The position numbers were made by a program, and so were the translations under genes. Shown here piece after piece: positions 47,222 to 55,528 of a DNA stretch of 64,000 nt; position 1 is the first letter of the stretch, and each line of letters begins with the position of its first letter. This stretch comes from Pseudoduganella armeniaca (lineage in GTDB: Bacteria > Pseudomonadota > Gammaproteobacteria > Burkholderiales > Burkholderiaceae_D). Location: the NCBI RefSeq assembly GCF_003028855.1, contig NZ_CP028324.1, positions 5,270,001-5,334,000 on the forward strand, written 5' to 3'. The notes beneath the pieces were generated by a model. The model did not search any database. It saw nothing but the letters and a program-made list of their open reading frames with translations, and was not told the origin of the DNA.

Positions 47222-48004
47222 ATGAAAATCGAACCCGTCCCGGAACAGAAGACCACCATCCAGGTCATCGAACGCATGGTCGCCCTGCTCGATGCGCTGG
47301 CCAAGTATCCCGATCCCGTCAGCCTGAAGGAATTGTCCAAGGTCTCCGGCCTGCACCCCTCCACGGCCCACCGCATCCTGAACGACATGGTGCTGACGCG
47401 CTTCGTCGACCGCATCGAGCCCGGTACCTATCGCCTCGGCATGCGCCTGCTGGAGCTGGGCAACGTCGTCAAGAGTCGCCTCTCGGTGCGCGAGGCGGCG
47501 CTGGACTTCATGCGCTCGCTGCACAAGAAGACCCAGCAGACCATCAATCTTTCCGTGCGCCAGGGCGACGAGATCGTCTACATCGACCGCGCGTTCTCGG
47601 AACGCTCCGGCATGCAGGTCGTGCGCGCCATCGGCGGGCGCGGCCCGCTGCACCTGACCTCCACCGGCAAGCTGTTCCTCTCGGTGGACGAGCCGAAGGC
47701 CATCCGCGCCTATGCCACCCGCACGGGGCTGGCAGGCCACAACAAGAACTCGATCACGGATCTGGGCAAGCTCGAGCGCGAGCTGTCGCTGGTACGGGCA
47801 CGCGGCTATGCGCGCGACAACGAGGAACTGGAACTGGGCGTACGCTGCATGGCGGCCGGCATCCGCGACGACAGCGGCAAGCTGGTGGCGGGACTGTCGA
47901 TCTCGGCGCCGGCGGACCGGCTGCAGGAGGAGTGGCTGGAAGACCTCGTGAATACGGCCAACCAGATTTCGGCGACGTTGGGGTATCGGCCGGTGGCGGA
48001 GTAG
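47222..48004 (+). CDS. IclR-family transcriptional regulator
   Basis: 260 residues. N-terminal winged helix (TTIQVIERMVALLDALAKYP...KVSGLHPSTAHRILNDMV) and C-terminal GAF-like effector domain (VYIDRAFSERSGMQVVRAIG, LHLTSTGKLFLS, MAAGIRDDSGKLVAGLSISAP). IclR proteins usually control aromatic or short-chain carbon metabolism; no target is adjacent except divergent dgkA. The 107-base spacer holds TATAAA near 47189. Effector unknown. Confidence 0.92.
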   Translation: MKIEPVPEQKTTIQVIERMVALLDALAKYPDPVSLKELSKVSGLHPSTAHRILNDMVLTRFVDRIEPGTYRLGMRLLELGNVVKSRLSVREAALDFMRSLHKKTQQTINLSVRQGDEIVYIDRAFSERSGMQVVRAIGGRGPLHLTSTGKLFLSVDEPKAIRAYATRTGLAGHNKNSITDLGKLERELSLVRARGYARDNEELELGVRCMAAGIRDDSGKLVAGLSISAPADRLQEEWLEDLVNTANQISATLGYRPVAE

Positions 48005-48016
48005 AGAGTAACCCCA

Positions 48017-48069
48017 GGGGACAGGCTCCCATCTTCGGGGCGGAGACCCGAAGATGGGAGCCTGTCCCC
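48017..48069. repeat. GGGGACAGGCTCC-family palindrome
   Basis: GGGGACAGGCTCCCATCTTC plus GGG, loop GCGGAGA, perfect complementary arm 48047-48069. It lies between convergent iclR and pbpG and may also stop transcription from both, although no T-run is present. Confidence 0.88.
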
Positions 48070-48077
48070 GCCGCTTC

Positions 48078-49259
48078 TTACATGCCGCCTGCTCTCGGCG
48101 CAACCATGCTGGTGCTGTAGATGCCGGCGCCGCCGGAGCCGCCCAGCGAGCCCGTGCTCGTCGCCGTGGCGCCGGACGTCGCGTCCGAGAAGCCCGGCGA
48201 CTTCAGCGCCGCCAGCCATTTGCGCATCCGCATCGCATCGGCCACGCGCGCGGCCGTGCCCTTTGCATCCAGCAACACCATGATGACGGCGCGGCCTTCG
48301 ACGACCGCCTGCATCATCACGCAACGCCCGGCCTCGTTGATGAAGCCGGTTTTCTGCAGGCCGATCTCCCAGCCGGAATTCGGTGTGACGAGGCCGTTGG
48401 TCGTGCCGAACTGCACGGGACGGCCGTTGCGTTCGATGATCGCTTTCGGGTCGGTCGAGAATTCACGCAGGATCGGGTGCTGGTAGGCAGCGAGTGCCAG
48501 CTTGGCCAGGTCACGCGCGCTGGCGACGTTCTGCTTGGACAAACCGCTCGAATCGACATAACGCGTGTCGTTCATGCCCAGCGCCTGCGCCTTGGCGTTC
48601 ATCGCCTCGACAAACGCCGGCAGCCCGCCCGGATAATTACGACCGAGCGCGGAGGCGGCCCGGTTTTCCGAGCTCATCAGTGCAATGTGCAGCATATTGC
48701 GGCGCGTCAGCTGGTCGCCAACCTTCAGGCGCGAGCTGGAGAACTTGGCGCGGTCGACATCCTCGTCGGTCACCGTGAGAACCTCGTCCATGTCCTGGTT
48801 GGCCTCGACCACGACCAGGCCCGTCATCATCTTCGTGATCGACGCGATCGGCAGCGCCACATTGGCGTTTTTCTCGAAAAGCACCTCCGAGTTGCTCTGG
48901 TCGAGCACGAGGGCCACGTTGGATTTCAGGTCGAGCGGGTCGCGCGTCAGGTTCAGGCCGGCCAGGTCGCCCATCGTGGGGCGGGCCACGGCTGCCGCCA
49001 ACACCGGCGCCGCCGTCGTGATGCGCTGGTAGACCACCTTGCGCTTGCCGCGTTCCGTGACGATACGGCGCACGATGCGCTCGCGCGGCTCGGCCGAGAA
49101 GTTGGCGGCACGGCGGATGCCGGCCTTGGCGACCTTGCCCTGCTTCTTGACGACGACCTTCTTGACACTGCTCTTCTTGGTCTGTGCAGCGTGCACGGCT
49201 GGGGCCGGCACCGACAGGCACAGCGCCGAAACCAGCGCACCCACGATCAGCTTATACAT
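48078..49259 (-). CDS. pbpG: D-alanyl-D-alanine endopeptidase (PBP7-type)
   Basis: 393 residues. A periplasmic low-molecular-weight penicillin-binding protein cleaving peptide cross-links in peptidoglycan. Signal peptide to about residue 24 (PAVHA). A Lys/Arg-rich linker (about 27-80) precedes the S11 peptidase domain: S140-x-x-K143 (PIASITKMM), S197-E-N (MSSENRAA) and K303-T-G. A Ser/Gly/Ala-rich tail ends the protein, longer than in E. coli PbpG. A promoter candidate lies at 49451-49478. Confidence 0.93.
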   Translation of the reverse strand: MYKLIVGALVSALCLSVPAPAVHAAQTKKSSVKKVVVKKQGKVAKAGIRRAANFSAEPRERIVRRIVTERGKRKVVYQRITTAAPVLAAAVARPTMGDLAGLNLTRDPLDLKSNVALVLDQSNSEVLFEKNANVALPIASITKMMTGLVVVEANQDMDEVLTVTDEDVDRAKFSSSRLKVGDQLTRRNMLHIALMSSENRAASALGRNYPGGLPAFVEAMNAKAQALGMNDTRYVDSSGLSKQNVASARDLAKLALAAYQHPILREFSTDPKAIIERNGRPVQFGTTNGLVTPNSGWEIGLQKTGFINEAGRCVMMQAVVEGRAVIMVLLDAKGTAARVADAMRMRKWLAALKSPGFSDATSGATATSTGSLGGSGGAGIYSTSMVAPRAGGM

Positions 49260-49571
49260 AATTCATCCCCGCAAAACTCGGCAGCCGCGTCCCTCGAAAA
49301 CCCGCCTGCGCTTGATGAGAGTCCCGCCGTACCCGCCACGCCGCCGCTGCCACTGTTGCTGCAAAGGTCGGTCGTCGAACGGGGCCCGGCACGTCTGCGG
49401 CGGCGCGTGGCGCCGGGCCGCAATGGTCGAGGTCCCATAACATTCGTTGCAGTGTAGCAAAACGCGGAGCGACAGCAAACGGAATTCACATTGTCGCGCC
49501 CAAAGTCTGATCAAGCATAAAACACTTTGACCTGTCCTGATGCAGACGTACAACGGAAACACAACAGATTG
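49260..49571. other. Spacer upstream of pbpG
   Basis: 312 bases between the pbpG start and the nitroreductase stop, both on the minus strand. It holds the pbpG promoter candidate, implying a leader of about 190 bases. No gene with family resemblance is present. Confidence 0.5.
49451..49478 (-). promoter_or_regulatory. Putative pbpG promoter
   Basis: On the minus strand TTGCTG, a 16-base spacer, TACACT (plus-strand AGTGTA 49451-49456 and CAGCAA 49473-49478). Confidence 0.4.
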
Positions 49572-50270
49572 TCAAGCCTCGAGAAAATGTACGAAACCGT
49601 CGAGCGGCTCACGTTCCGTCACCAGGCCGTTCTCCGCCTTGGACGGATCGGCAACGCCCAGCGCCATGCCGCACACCACCATTTCATTGTCGGGCAATGC
49701 CAGCTGCTGCGCAATGATGCGGTGGAATTGCGTCCACGCCGCTTGCGGGCACGTGTCCAGCCCGCGGCCGCGTGCCGCCACCATGACGTTCTGCAGGAAC
49801 ATGCCATAGTCCAGCCAGGAGCCCTGCTCCATGATGCGGTCGATCGTGAAGATCAGGCCGACGGGTGCGTCGAAGAAGCGGAAATTGCGGGCGTGCTGGG
49901 CCGCCATGCCTTCCTTGTTCTCGCGCGTCAGGCCCAGCAGTGCGTACAGGTCCCAGCCGACCTTGCGGCGGCGGTCGATGAAGGGCGACTTCCATTCGCG
50001 CGGGTAGTACGGGTACTCTTCCTTGTGCTGCGCATTCTGTTCCGGATCGAGGTAGGCGGTCGTGACGGCGTCGCACAGGCCGTCGCGGGCGGCGCCCGTC
50101 AGCACGTACACCTTCCACGGCTGCGTGTTGGTGCCGGAGGGCGCGCGGCGCGCCACGTCCAGGATGGCGGCAATGTCGTCGCGCGCCACGGGCGTGGGCA
50201 GGAAGGCGCGGATCGAACGGCGCGATACGATGGCGGCATCCACCGCCTGCTGTTCCGGAGTCGAAATCAT
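49572..50270 (-). CDS. Nitroreductase family protein
   Basis: 232 residues, FMN-dependent NAD(P)H oxidoreductase fold. N-terminal VSRRSIRAFLPTPV and the flavin-contacting RRAPSGTNTQPWKVYV, plus MVVCGMALGVADPSKAENGL near the C-terminus, are typical of the NfnB/RutE-like branch. The natural substrate is unknown; these enzymes reduce nitroaromatics or quinones. Its start is 22 bases after the EamA transporter stop on the same strand. Confidence 0.9.
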   Translation of the reverse strand: MISTPEQQAVDAAIVSRRSIRAFLPTPVARDDIAAILDVARRAPSGTNTQPWKVYVLTGAARDGLCDAVTTAYLDPEQNAQHKEEYPYYPREWKSPFIDRRRKVGWDLYALLGLTRENKEGMAAQHARNFRFFDAPVGLIFTIDRIMEQGSWLDYGMFLQNVMVAARGRGLDTCPQAAWTQFHRIIAQQLALPDNEMVVCGMALGVADPSKAENGLVTEREPLDGFVHFLEA

Positions 50271-50292
50271 CGGGTCCTCTTGATTGAAATGG

Positions 50293-51201
50293 CTAGGTTT
50301 TCTTGGCGACGACCAGCATCACGCCCAGCACGGCCAGCACCATGCCGGCGATGCCCAGCAGGCTGAACGCCTCGCCGAACATCAGCCAGGCCATCACGGC
50401 GGTCGTTGGCGGTGTCAGGTACATCAGGCTCGTGACCTGAGTGGCATCGGCACGGCGAATCAGCGCAAACAGCAGGAAAATGGCACCGATCGACAGTGCC
50501 AGCACCGACCACAGCAGCGCGCCGACAAAGCGCGGCGTCCACGCCACGCTGGCAAAGGCCGGCGTCAGGTTCTCGAACAGCACGGCAAACGGCAGCAGCA
50601 CGACGGCCGAGGCGGCGAACTGGATCACCGTACCCACGCGCAGGTCGAACTGCGGGCAGTAGCGCTTCTGGTACAAGGTGCCCGCCGTGATCGACAGCAG
50701 CGCTCCGGCGCACAGCGCCAGCGCGGGCCAGCTCAGGCCCACCAGCGACATCTTGGCGGCCACGACCAGCGCGACGCCGCCGATGCCGCACAGCAGGCCC
50801 AGCCATTGGCGCGGGCGCACCCGCTCGCCCACCAGCGGCGCCGCGATGGCCGTCAGGATCGGTTGCATGCCGACGATCAGGGCCGACAAGCCGGCCGGCA
50901 TGCCGGCCTTGATGGCGCACCAGACCCCGGCCAGGTAGCCCGCCTGCAACAGCACGCCGGCCACCGCGATATGGCCGACCTTGCCACGCGGCCATGGCGC
51001 GCGCATCAGCAGGATCAGCGGCCCCAGGATGACGAGCACGCCGGCAAAGCGCAGCAGCAGGAACGTCAGCGGCGGCGCGTACGGCAGGCCGAACTTGGCC
51101 ACGATGAATCCCGTACTCCACAGGAACACGAAAAACAGCGGGACGGGCGACAGGAAGGCATGGCGCGGCATTGTCTGCGCGGCAATTGACGATTGAGTCA
51201 T
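50293..51201 (-). CDS. EamA/DMT-family transporter (second)
   Basis: 302 residues, ten predicted helices, two EamA repeats (FFVFLWSTGFIVAKFGLPYA and LMYLTPPTTAVMAWLMFGEA). Probably exports small metabolites. Not closely similar to the EamA protein at 22664. It precedes the nitroreductase on the same strand. Its upstream region is shared with the phasin promoter and its operator-like boxes. Confidence 0.88.
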   Translation of the reverse strand: MTQSSIAAQTMPRHAFLSPVPLFFVFLWSTGFIVAKFGLPYAPPLTFLLLRFAGVLVILGPLILLMRAPWPRGKVGHIAVAGVLLQAGYLAGVWCAIKAGMPAGLSALIVGMQPILTAIAAPLVGERVRPRQWLGLLCGIGGVALVVAAKMSLVGLSWPALALCAGALLSITAGTLYQKRYCPQFDLRVGTVIQFAASAVVLLPFAVLFENLTPAFASVAWTPRFVGALLWSVLALSIGAIFLLFALIRRADATQVTSLMYLTPPTTAVMAWLMFGEAFSLLGIAGMVLAVLGVMLVVAKKT

Positions 51202-51600
51202 CGGGCCAGTCTACCATGGCCGACCGAGCCCGGCAGAAGGCAGGAAAAATTCCATTGTGCAATGCGGTAGTGGCCCTGCGGAAAATGATTGCGCTCCCTC
51301 CGCCGCAGCACGGTAGAGATGCCCTTGTGCAACGCACAAAATACGCTTGACTTAAATTTCAGCACCCGTAGAATGGACGATGTTGCGTTGCACAATAGCT
51401 GTTCGGACCAGAAACATCGGTAGCAAAAAACAAGTAGGCAAGAAGAGCAGCGGTGGCTCGGGCAGTATCGCTTCAGTAGTACAGCTGGCCAGTACTTGCG
51501 CTGGCAATGGCAGCACGTAGTCTGCAGGAACTTCAACCACAGGAACCTGAGAGCCCCCAACAGGGGTCATTCACGTCCACTACTATATTTGGAGAGTCTA
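51202..51600. other. Divergent control region of EamA and phaP
   Basis: 399 bases: operator-like boxes and phaP promoter (51255-51395), then a roughly 200-base phaP leader with no gene. Confidence 0.6.
51255..51395 (+). promoter_or_regulatory. phaP promoter with three TTGTGCAA-type operator boxes
   Basis: TTGACT (51347-51352), 16 bases, TAGAAT (51369-51374) is a good sigma-70 promoter. Related boxes lie around it: TTGTGCAATGC (51255-51265), the palindrome TTGTGCAACGCACAA (51325-51339) just upstream of -35, and an inverted copy GCGTTGCACAA (51385-51395) just downstream of -10. Such placement fits repression by PhaR, the usual phasin regulator; the identity of the binding protein is inferred. 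Confidence 0.6.
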
Positions 51601-52170
51601 ATGTTTTCGATCCCAGAACAATTTTCCAATGCGACCAAGGCCAACCTCGAAAGCCAGTTCGCCATCTTTTCCGCGCTGACCAACAAGGCGTTCGAAAGCG
51701 TCGAAAAAATCGTCGAGCTGAACCTGTCCACCGCCAAGGCATCGCTGGAGGATTCCTCCGCTGCCGCCAAGCAGCTGCTGTCCGCCAAGGACCCGCAGGA
51801 ATTCTTCTCGCTGACCGCCGCGCGCGCCCAGCCGAACGCTGAAAAAGCCATCGCCTACAGCCGCAGCCTGGCCACGATCGCCACCGGCACGACCGCCGAG
51901 TTCTCGCGCGCGGCCGAAACGCAGATCCTGGAAACCAACCGCAAGGTCATCTCCCTGGTCGACGAAGTCTCGAAGAACGCCCCGGCCGGCACGGAAAACG
52001 CCGTGGCCCTGTTCAAGTCTGCCCTGGGCAGCGCCAATGCCGGCTACGAGCAGTTCACCCGCACGGCCAAGCAGGCCAGCGACGCCATCGAAGCCAACGT
52101 GAACGCCGCCGTGAACCAGTTTACCGCCGCCGTCAAATCGGCCCCGACGGCCACCGCCAACGCGGCTTAA
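51601..52170 (+). CDS. phaP: Phasin (PHA granule-associated protein)
   Basis: 189 residues. Phasins coat polyhydroxyalkanoate granules and set their size and number. The protein is almost wholly helical and amphipathic, starts MFSIPEQFSNATKANLESQF and ends in an Ala-rich tail (VKSAPTATANAA), matching beta-proteobacterial PhaP. Ribosome site GGAGAG; an upstream in-frame start is ignored. Regulation by granule-sensing PhaR is suggested by the boxes upstream. The PHA synthase genes are not in the window. Confidence 0.93.
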   Translation: MFSIPEQFSNATKANLESQFAIFSALTNKAFESVEKIVELNLSTAKASLEDSSAAAKQLLSAKDPQEFFSLTAARAQPNAEKAIAYSRSLATIATGTTAEFSRAAETQILETNRKVISLVDEVSKNAPAGTENAVALFKSALGSANAGYEQFTRTAKQASDAIEANVNAAVNQFTAAVKSAPTATANAA

Positions 52171-52262
52171 AGTCTACGAAGTCATCGCCGGGCGCAAGTC
52201 CGGCCATCGCTGTATCAGGTCTCCTCGGCATCCGTGGATCCTCTCAGCGGATGTCCTTCCAG

Positions 52263-52290
52263 GCCCCGGCACTGCCGGGGCTTCTTTTTT
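52263..52290 (+). terminator. Intrinsic terminator of phaP
   Basis: GCCCCGGCA (52263-52271), C, TGCCGGGGC (52273-52281), then CTTCTTTTTT-type T-run. Confidence 0.88.
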
Positions 52291-52297
52291 GCCCCCG

Positions 52298-52336
52298 TTG
52301 TATACAAAAAATCCAAAAAGAGATAATCTGTATACA
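52298..52336 (+). promoter_or_regulatory. Paired TGTATACA operators before the YheO-type regulator
   Basis: TTGTATACAA (52298-52307) and TGTATACA (52329-52336) are 30 bases apart, about three helical turns, the second ending just before the ATG. Probably an autoregulatory operator; inferred. Confidence 0.5.
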
Positions 52337-52337
52337 A

Positions 52338-52982
52338 ATGACCTCACGCACACCCGAACAACAGCATCTGCTGGACCAGCTGACCTGCATCGCGGAAGGC
52401 CTGGGCCGCTCGCTGGCGCCCTTCTGCGAAGTGATCGTCAACGACTTGCTCGCTCCCGACCAGGCCGTCGTCGCCATCCACAACAACCAGTCCGGCCGCG
52501 CCGTCGGCGATCCCGCCACCGAGCTGGGGCTGGCGCGCATCGCCGACCCGGCCCTGCCCCAGGTGCTGGCCAACTACCCCAACCGCTTTCCCGACGGCCG
52601 GCCCTGCAAGGGCACGTCGATCGGCATCCGTGACAGCGCCGGCAACTATGTCGCCGCGCTGTGCCTGAACGTGGACCTGACGCCCGTGCTGAACGTGCAG
52701 GCGCTGCTGGGGCAGTTTGCCAGCACCGAACGGACGGCCCCGGTCACCGAATCGCTGGCGCCGGCCGGCGCGGCGGCGCTCCGCCAGCATATCGACGGCT
52801 TCGCCGCGCGCCACGGCACCACGGCGCGCGCGCTGAAGGCGGACGAGCGCCGGGCGCTGCTGCGCGAACTGAAGGAGGCCGGCCTGACGGAGCTGCGCCG
52901 GGCGATGGAAACGGTGGCGGCCCACCTGGGCGTGTCGCGCGCCACCGTCTACAAGGATTTCAACTCGCAAGGAAAATCATGA
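52338..52982 (+). CDS. YheO-type PAS / HTH transcriptional regulator
   Basis: 214 residues from the ATG at 52338. The N-terminal PAS-like domain (LTCIAEGLGRSLAPFCEVIV, DLLAPDQAVVAIHNNQSGR, KGTSIGIRDSAGNYVAALCLN) and C-terminal helix-turn-helix (METVAAHLGVSRATVYKDF) match the YheO family. Its stop overlaps the start of the PLP ammonia-lyase (ATGA), so it most likely controls that enzyme and its own operon. The ligand may be a hydroxy-amino acid; inference. Confidence 0.85.
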   Translation: MTSRTPEQQHLLDQLTCIAEGLGRSLAPFCEVIVNDLLAPDQAVVAIHNNQSGRAVGDPATELGLARIADPALPQVLANYPNRFPDGRPCKGTSIGIRDSAGNYVAALCLNVDLTPVLNVQALLGQFASTERTAPVTESLAPAGAAALRQHIDGFAARHGTTARALKADERRALLRELKEAGLTELRRAMETVAAHLGVSRATVYKDFNSQGKS

Positions 52983-53947
52983 CCGAACTGAAGCTTCCTA
53001 CTTATGACGACGTCGTCGCGGCCGCCGGCCGCATCGCCGGCCTGGCCAACCGCACGCCGGTGCTGACGTCGCGCACGGCCGACGAGGAACTGGGCGCGCA
53101 GGTGTTCTTCAAGGCCGAGAACCTGCAGCGTACCGGTGCCTTCAAGTTCCGCGGCGCCAGCAACGCGCTGGCGCGGCTGGACGCGGCGCAGCGTAAGGCC
53201 GGCGTCGTCGCGTTCTCGTCCGGCAACCATGCGCAGGGAATGGCGCTGGCGGCGAAGCTGCTGGGGATTCCTGCCACCATCGTGATGCCGCACGACGCGC
53301 CGGCGCTGAAGGTGGCCGCGACGCGCGGCTACGGCGCCACCGTCGTGATGTACGACCGCTACAAGGAAGACCGCGAGCAGATCGGCCGCGAGCTGGCGCG
53401 TGAGCACGGCCTGGCGCTGATTCCGCCGTACGACCATTTCGACGTGATCGCCGGCCAGGGCACGGCCGCCAAGGAGCTGTTCGAGGAAGTGGGTGAGCTG
53501 GATTACTTCTTTGTCTGCATGGGCGGCGGCGGCCTGCTGTCCGGCTCGGCGCTGGCGACACGCGCGCTGTCGCCCCGCTGCAAGCTGTACGGCGTGGAAC
53601 CGGAAGCGGGCAACGACGGCCAGCAATCGTTCCGCAAGGGCGAGATCGTGCACATCGACACGCCGCAGACGATCGCCGACGGCGCCCAGACCCAGCACAT
53701 GGGCCAGCTGACGTTCCCGATCGTGCGGCGCGACGTGGACGACATCCTGACGGTCAGCGACGCCCAGCTGGTGGACGCGATGCGCTTCTACGCATCACGC
53801 ATGAAGATCATCGTCGAACCGACCGGCTGCCTCAGCTACGCCGCAGCGCGCGACATGAAGGACCAGCTGCGCGGCAAGAAGGTTGGCATCCTGATCAGCG
53901 GTGGCAACGTCGACCTGGCCCGCTTCGCCCAGCTCCTCGCGCAATAA
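52979..53947 (+). CDS. Threonine dehydratase-family PLP enzyme, probably threo-3-hydroxyaspartate ammonia-lyase
   Basis: 322 residues, fold-type II PLP enzyme. PLP-binding Lys at about residue 56 in TGAFKFRGASNAL; substrate loop FSSGNHAQGMALAA; phosphate-binding GGGGLLSGSALA; a C-terminal ACT domain is absent, so it is not the regulated biosynthetic IlvA. It belongs with catabolic threonine/serine dehydratases, serine racemases and hydroxyaspartate ammonia-lyases. YheO-type regulators often sit beside the latter, hence the call. Exact substrate is uncertain. Confidence 0.82.
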   Translation: MTELKLPTYDDVVAAAGRIAGLANRTPVLTSRTADEELGAQVFFKAENLQRTGAFKFRGASNALARLDAAQRKAGVVAFSSGNHAQGMALAAKLLGIPATIVMPHDAPALKVAATRGYGATVVMYDRYKEDREQIGRELAREHGLALIPPYDHFDVIAGQGTAAKELFEEVGELDYFFVCMGGGGLLSGSALATRALSPRCKLYGVEPEAGNDGQQSFRKGEIVHIDTPQTIADGAQTQHMGQLTFPIVRRDVDDILTVSDAQLVDAMRFYASRMKIIVEPTGCLSYAAARDMKDQLRGKKVGILISGGNVDLARFAQLLAQ

Positions 53948-53952
53948 GAAAA

Positions 53953-54011
53953 ATCCGGGACTGTCCCGGATTCGACGGGGACAGTCCCGGACGATTCCGG
54001 GACTGTCCCGG
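53953..54011. repeat. Tandem GGGACTGTCCC palindromes
   Basis: ATCCGGGACTGTCCCGGAT, then GGGGACAGTCCCGG, then TTCCGGGACTGTCCCGGAA between convergent genes. The same core as 17592. Either hairpin could stop both transcripts. Confidence 0.8.
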
Positions 54012-54018
54012 AAAAGTC

Positions 54019-54753
54019 CTACTCGCCGAGGTAGGCTGCCTTGACGCGCGGGTCGTCCAGCATGTCGCTCGCATTGCCCGTCATCGTGATGACGCCCGAG
54101 TCCATCACGTAGCCGCGGTGGGCGGCCTGCAGCGCCAGCTTGGCGTTCTGCTCGACCAGGAGGATCGTGATGCCTTCCTTCGACACGTTGCGGATCACCT
54201 CGAAGATCTTGTCCACCATGATCGGCGACAGGCCCATCGACGGCTCGTCCAGCAGCAGCAGGTGCGGGTGGCACATCAGCGCGCGCGCCATCGCCAGCAT
54301 CTGCTGCTCGCCGCCGGACAAGGTGCCGGCCAGCTGGCCCGCCCGTTCCTTCAGGCGCGGGAAGATGTCGAACCACTTGGCGATGTCGGCCTCGACGCCG
54401 GCCTTGTCGTTGCGGGTGTAGGCGCCCATCATCAGGTTTTCCTGGATCGTCATGCGCGTGAAGACGCCGCGCCCTTCCGGCACCATCGCCAGCTTGCGCT
54501 CGACCAGGTGGAAGCTCTGCGTGCCCTTCAGCGACTGGCCCAGGTAGGAGATCGTGCCCTCGACCTTGCAGGCCGGCAGGGTGCCGGTGATCGCCTTCAG
54601 GGTCGTGGTCTTGCCGGCGCCGTTGGCGCCGATCAGCGTGACCAGCTCGCCTTCGTTGACTTCCAGGTCGATGCCCTTGACGGCCTTGATGCCGCCGTAC
54701 GCGACCTTCAAGCCGGAAATCTTCAGGACATTGCTTACTGCATTGGCACCCAT
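54019..54753 (-). CDS. livF: Branched-chain amino acid ABC transporter ATPase LivF
   Basis: 244 residues from the ATG at 54753. Walker A GANGAGKTT, signature LSGGEQQMLAMARAL, Walker B LLLLDEPSMGLSP and His-switch-like LLVEQNAKLAL. It is the shorter of the two Liv ATPases. Its start overlaps the livG stop by one base, last gene in livHMGF. Confidence 0.96.
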   Translation of the reverse strand: MGANAVSNVLKISGLKVAYGGIKAVKGIDLEVNEGELVTLIGANGAGKTTTLKAITGTLPACKVEGTISYLGQSLKGTQSFHLVERKLAMVPEGRGVFTRMTIQENLMMGAYTRNDKAGVEADIAKWFDIFPRLKERAGQLAGTLSGGEQQMLAMARALMCHPHLLLLDEPSMGLSPIMVDKIFEVIRNVSKEGITILLVEQNAKLALQAAHRGYVMDSGVITMTGNASDMLDDPRVKAAYLGE

Positions 54754-55520
54754 CAGTGCGATCCTCCCAGATAGGCGTCGATGACGGCCTGGTTGCTTTG
54801 AATTTCGTGCGGCAGGCCCTCGGCGATGCGCTTGCCGTATTCCAGCACCGTGATGCGGTCGCACAGGCCCATCATCAGCTTGACGTCGTGCTCGATCAGC
54901 AGCACCGTCTTGCCCTCGGCCTTGATCTTCACCAGCAGCTCGCGCAGCGCCAGCTTCTCGGTGGCGTTCATGCCGGCGGCCGGCTCGTCCAGCGCCAGCA
55001 GTTGCGGGTCGGTCGCCAGCGCGCGGGCGATCTCGAGCCGGCGCTGGTCCCCGTAGGACAGGTATTTCGAGGTGCGGCTGGCGAACTGGCCGATGCCGAC
55101 GAAGTCCAGCAGCTCCTGCGCGCGGCGACGGATCGACGCTTCTTCCTCGCGTGCCGCCTTGTGGCGGAAGATGGCGCCCAGCACGCCCTGGTGCGAACGC
55201 ACGTGGCGCCCCACCATGACGTTTTCCAGCGCCGTCATCTCGCCGAACAGGCGGATGTTCTGGAACGTGCGGGCAATGCCCGCTTTCGCGACCGTGTGCG
55301 GCGCGGACGGCGAATACGGCTTGCCGGCCAGCTCGAAGGTGCCTGTATCGGGCTGGTACAGCCCCGTGATGACGTTGAAGAACGTGGTCTTGCCGGCCCC
55401 GTTCGGGCCGATCAGGCCGTAGATCTGGCCCCGTTCGATCTTGATGCCGACGTCGGTCAGCGCTTGCAGGCCGCCGAAACGCTTGTTGACGCCCTGGATA
55501 TTCAGAATGACTTCGCTCAT
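54753..55520 (-). CDS. livG: Branched-chain amino acid ABC transporter ATPase LivG
   Basis: 255 residues from the ATG at 55520. Walker A GPNGAGKTTFFNVITG, signature YLSYGDQRRLEIARAL, Walker B LLALDEPAAGMN, His switch LLIEHDVKLMM. The insertion ARTFQNIRLFGEMTALENVMVG is typical of LivG. Eight bases follow livM. Confidence 0.96.
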   Translation of the reverse strand: MSEVILNIQGVNKRFGGLQALTDVGIKIERGQIYGLIGPNGAGKTTFFNVITGLYQPDTGTFELAGKPYSPSAPHTVAKAGIARTFQNIRLFGEMTALENVMVGRHVRSHQGVLGAIFRHKAAREEEASIRRRAQELLDFVGIGQFASRTSKYLSYGDQRRLEIARALATDPQLLALDEPAAGMNATEKLALRELLVKIKAEGKTVLLIEHDVKLMMGLCDRITVLEYGKRIAEGLPHEIQSNQAVIDAYLGGSH

Positions 55521-55528
55521 GGACTTCC

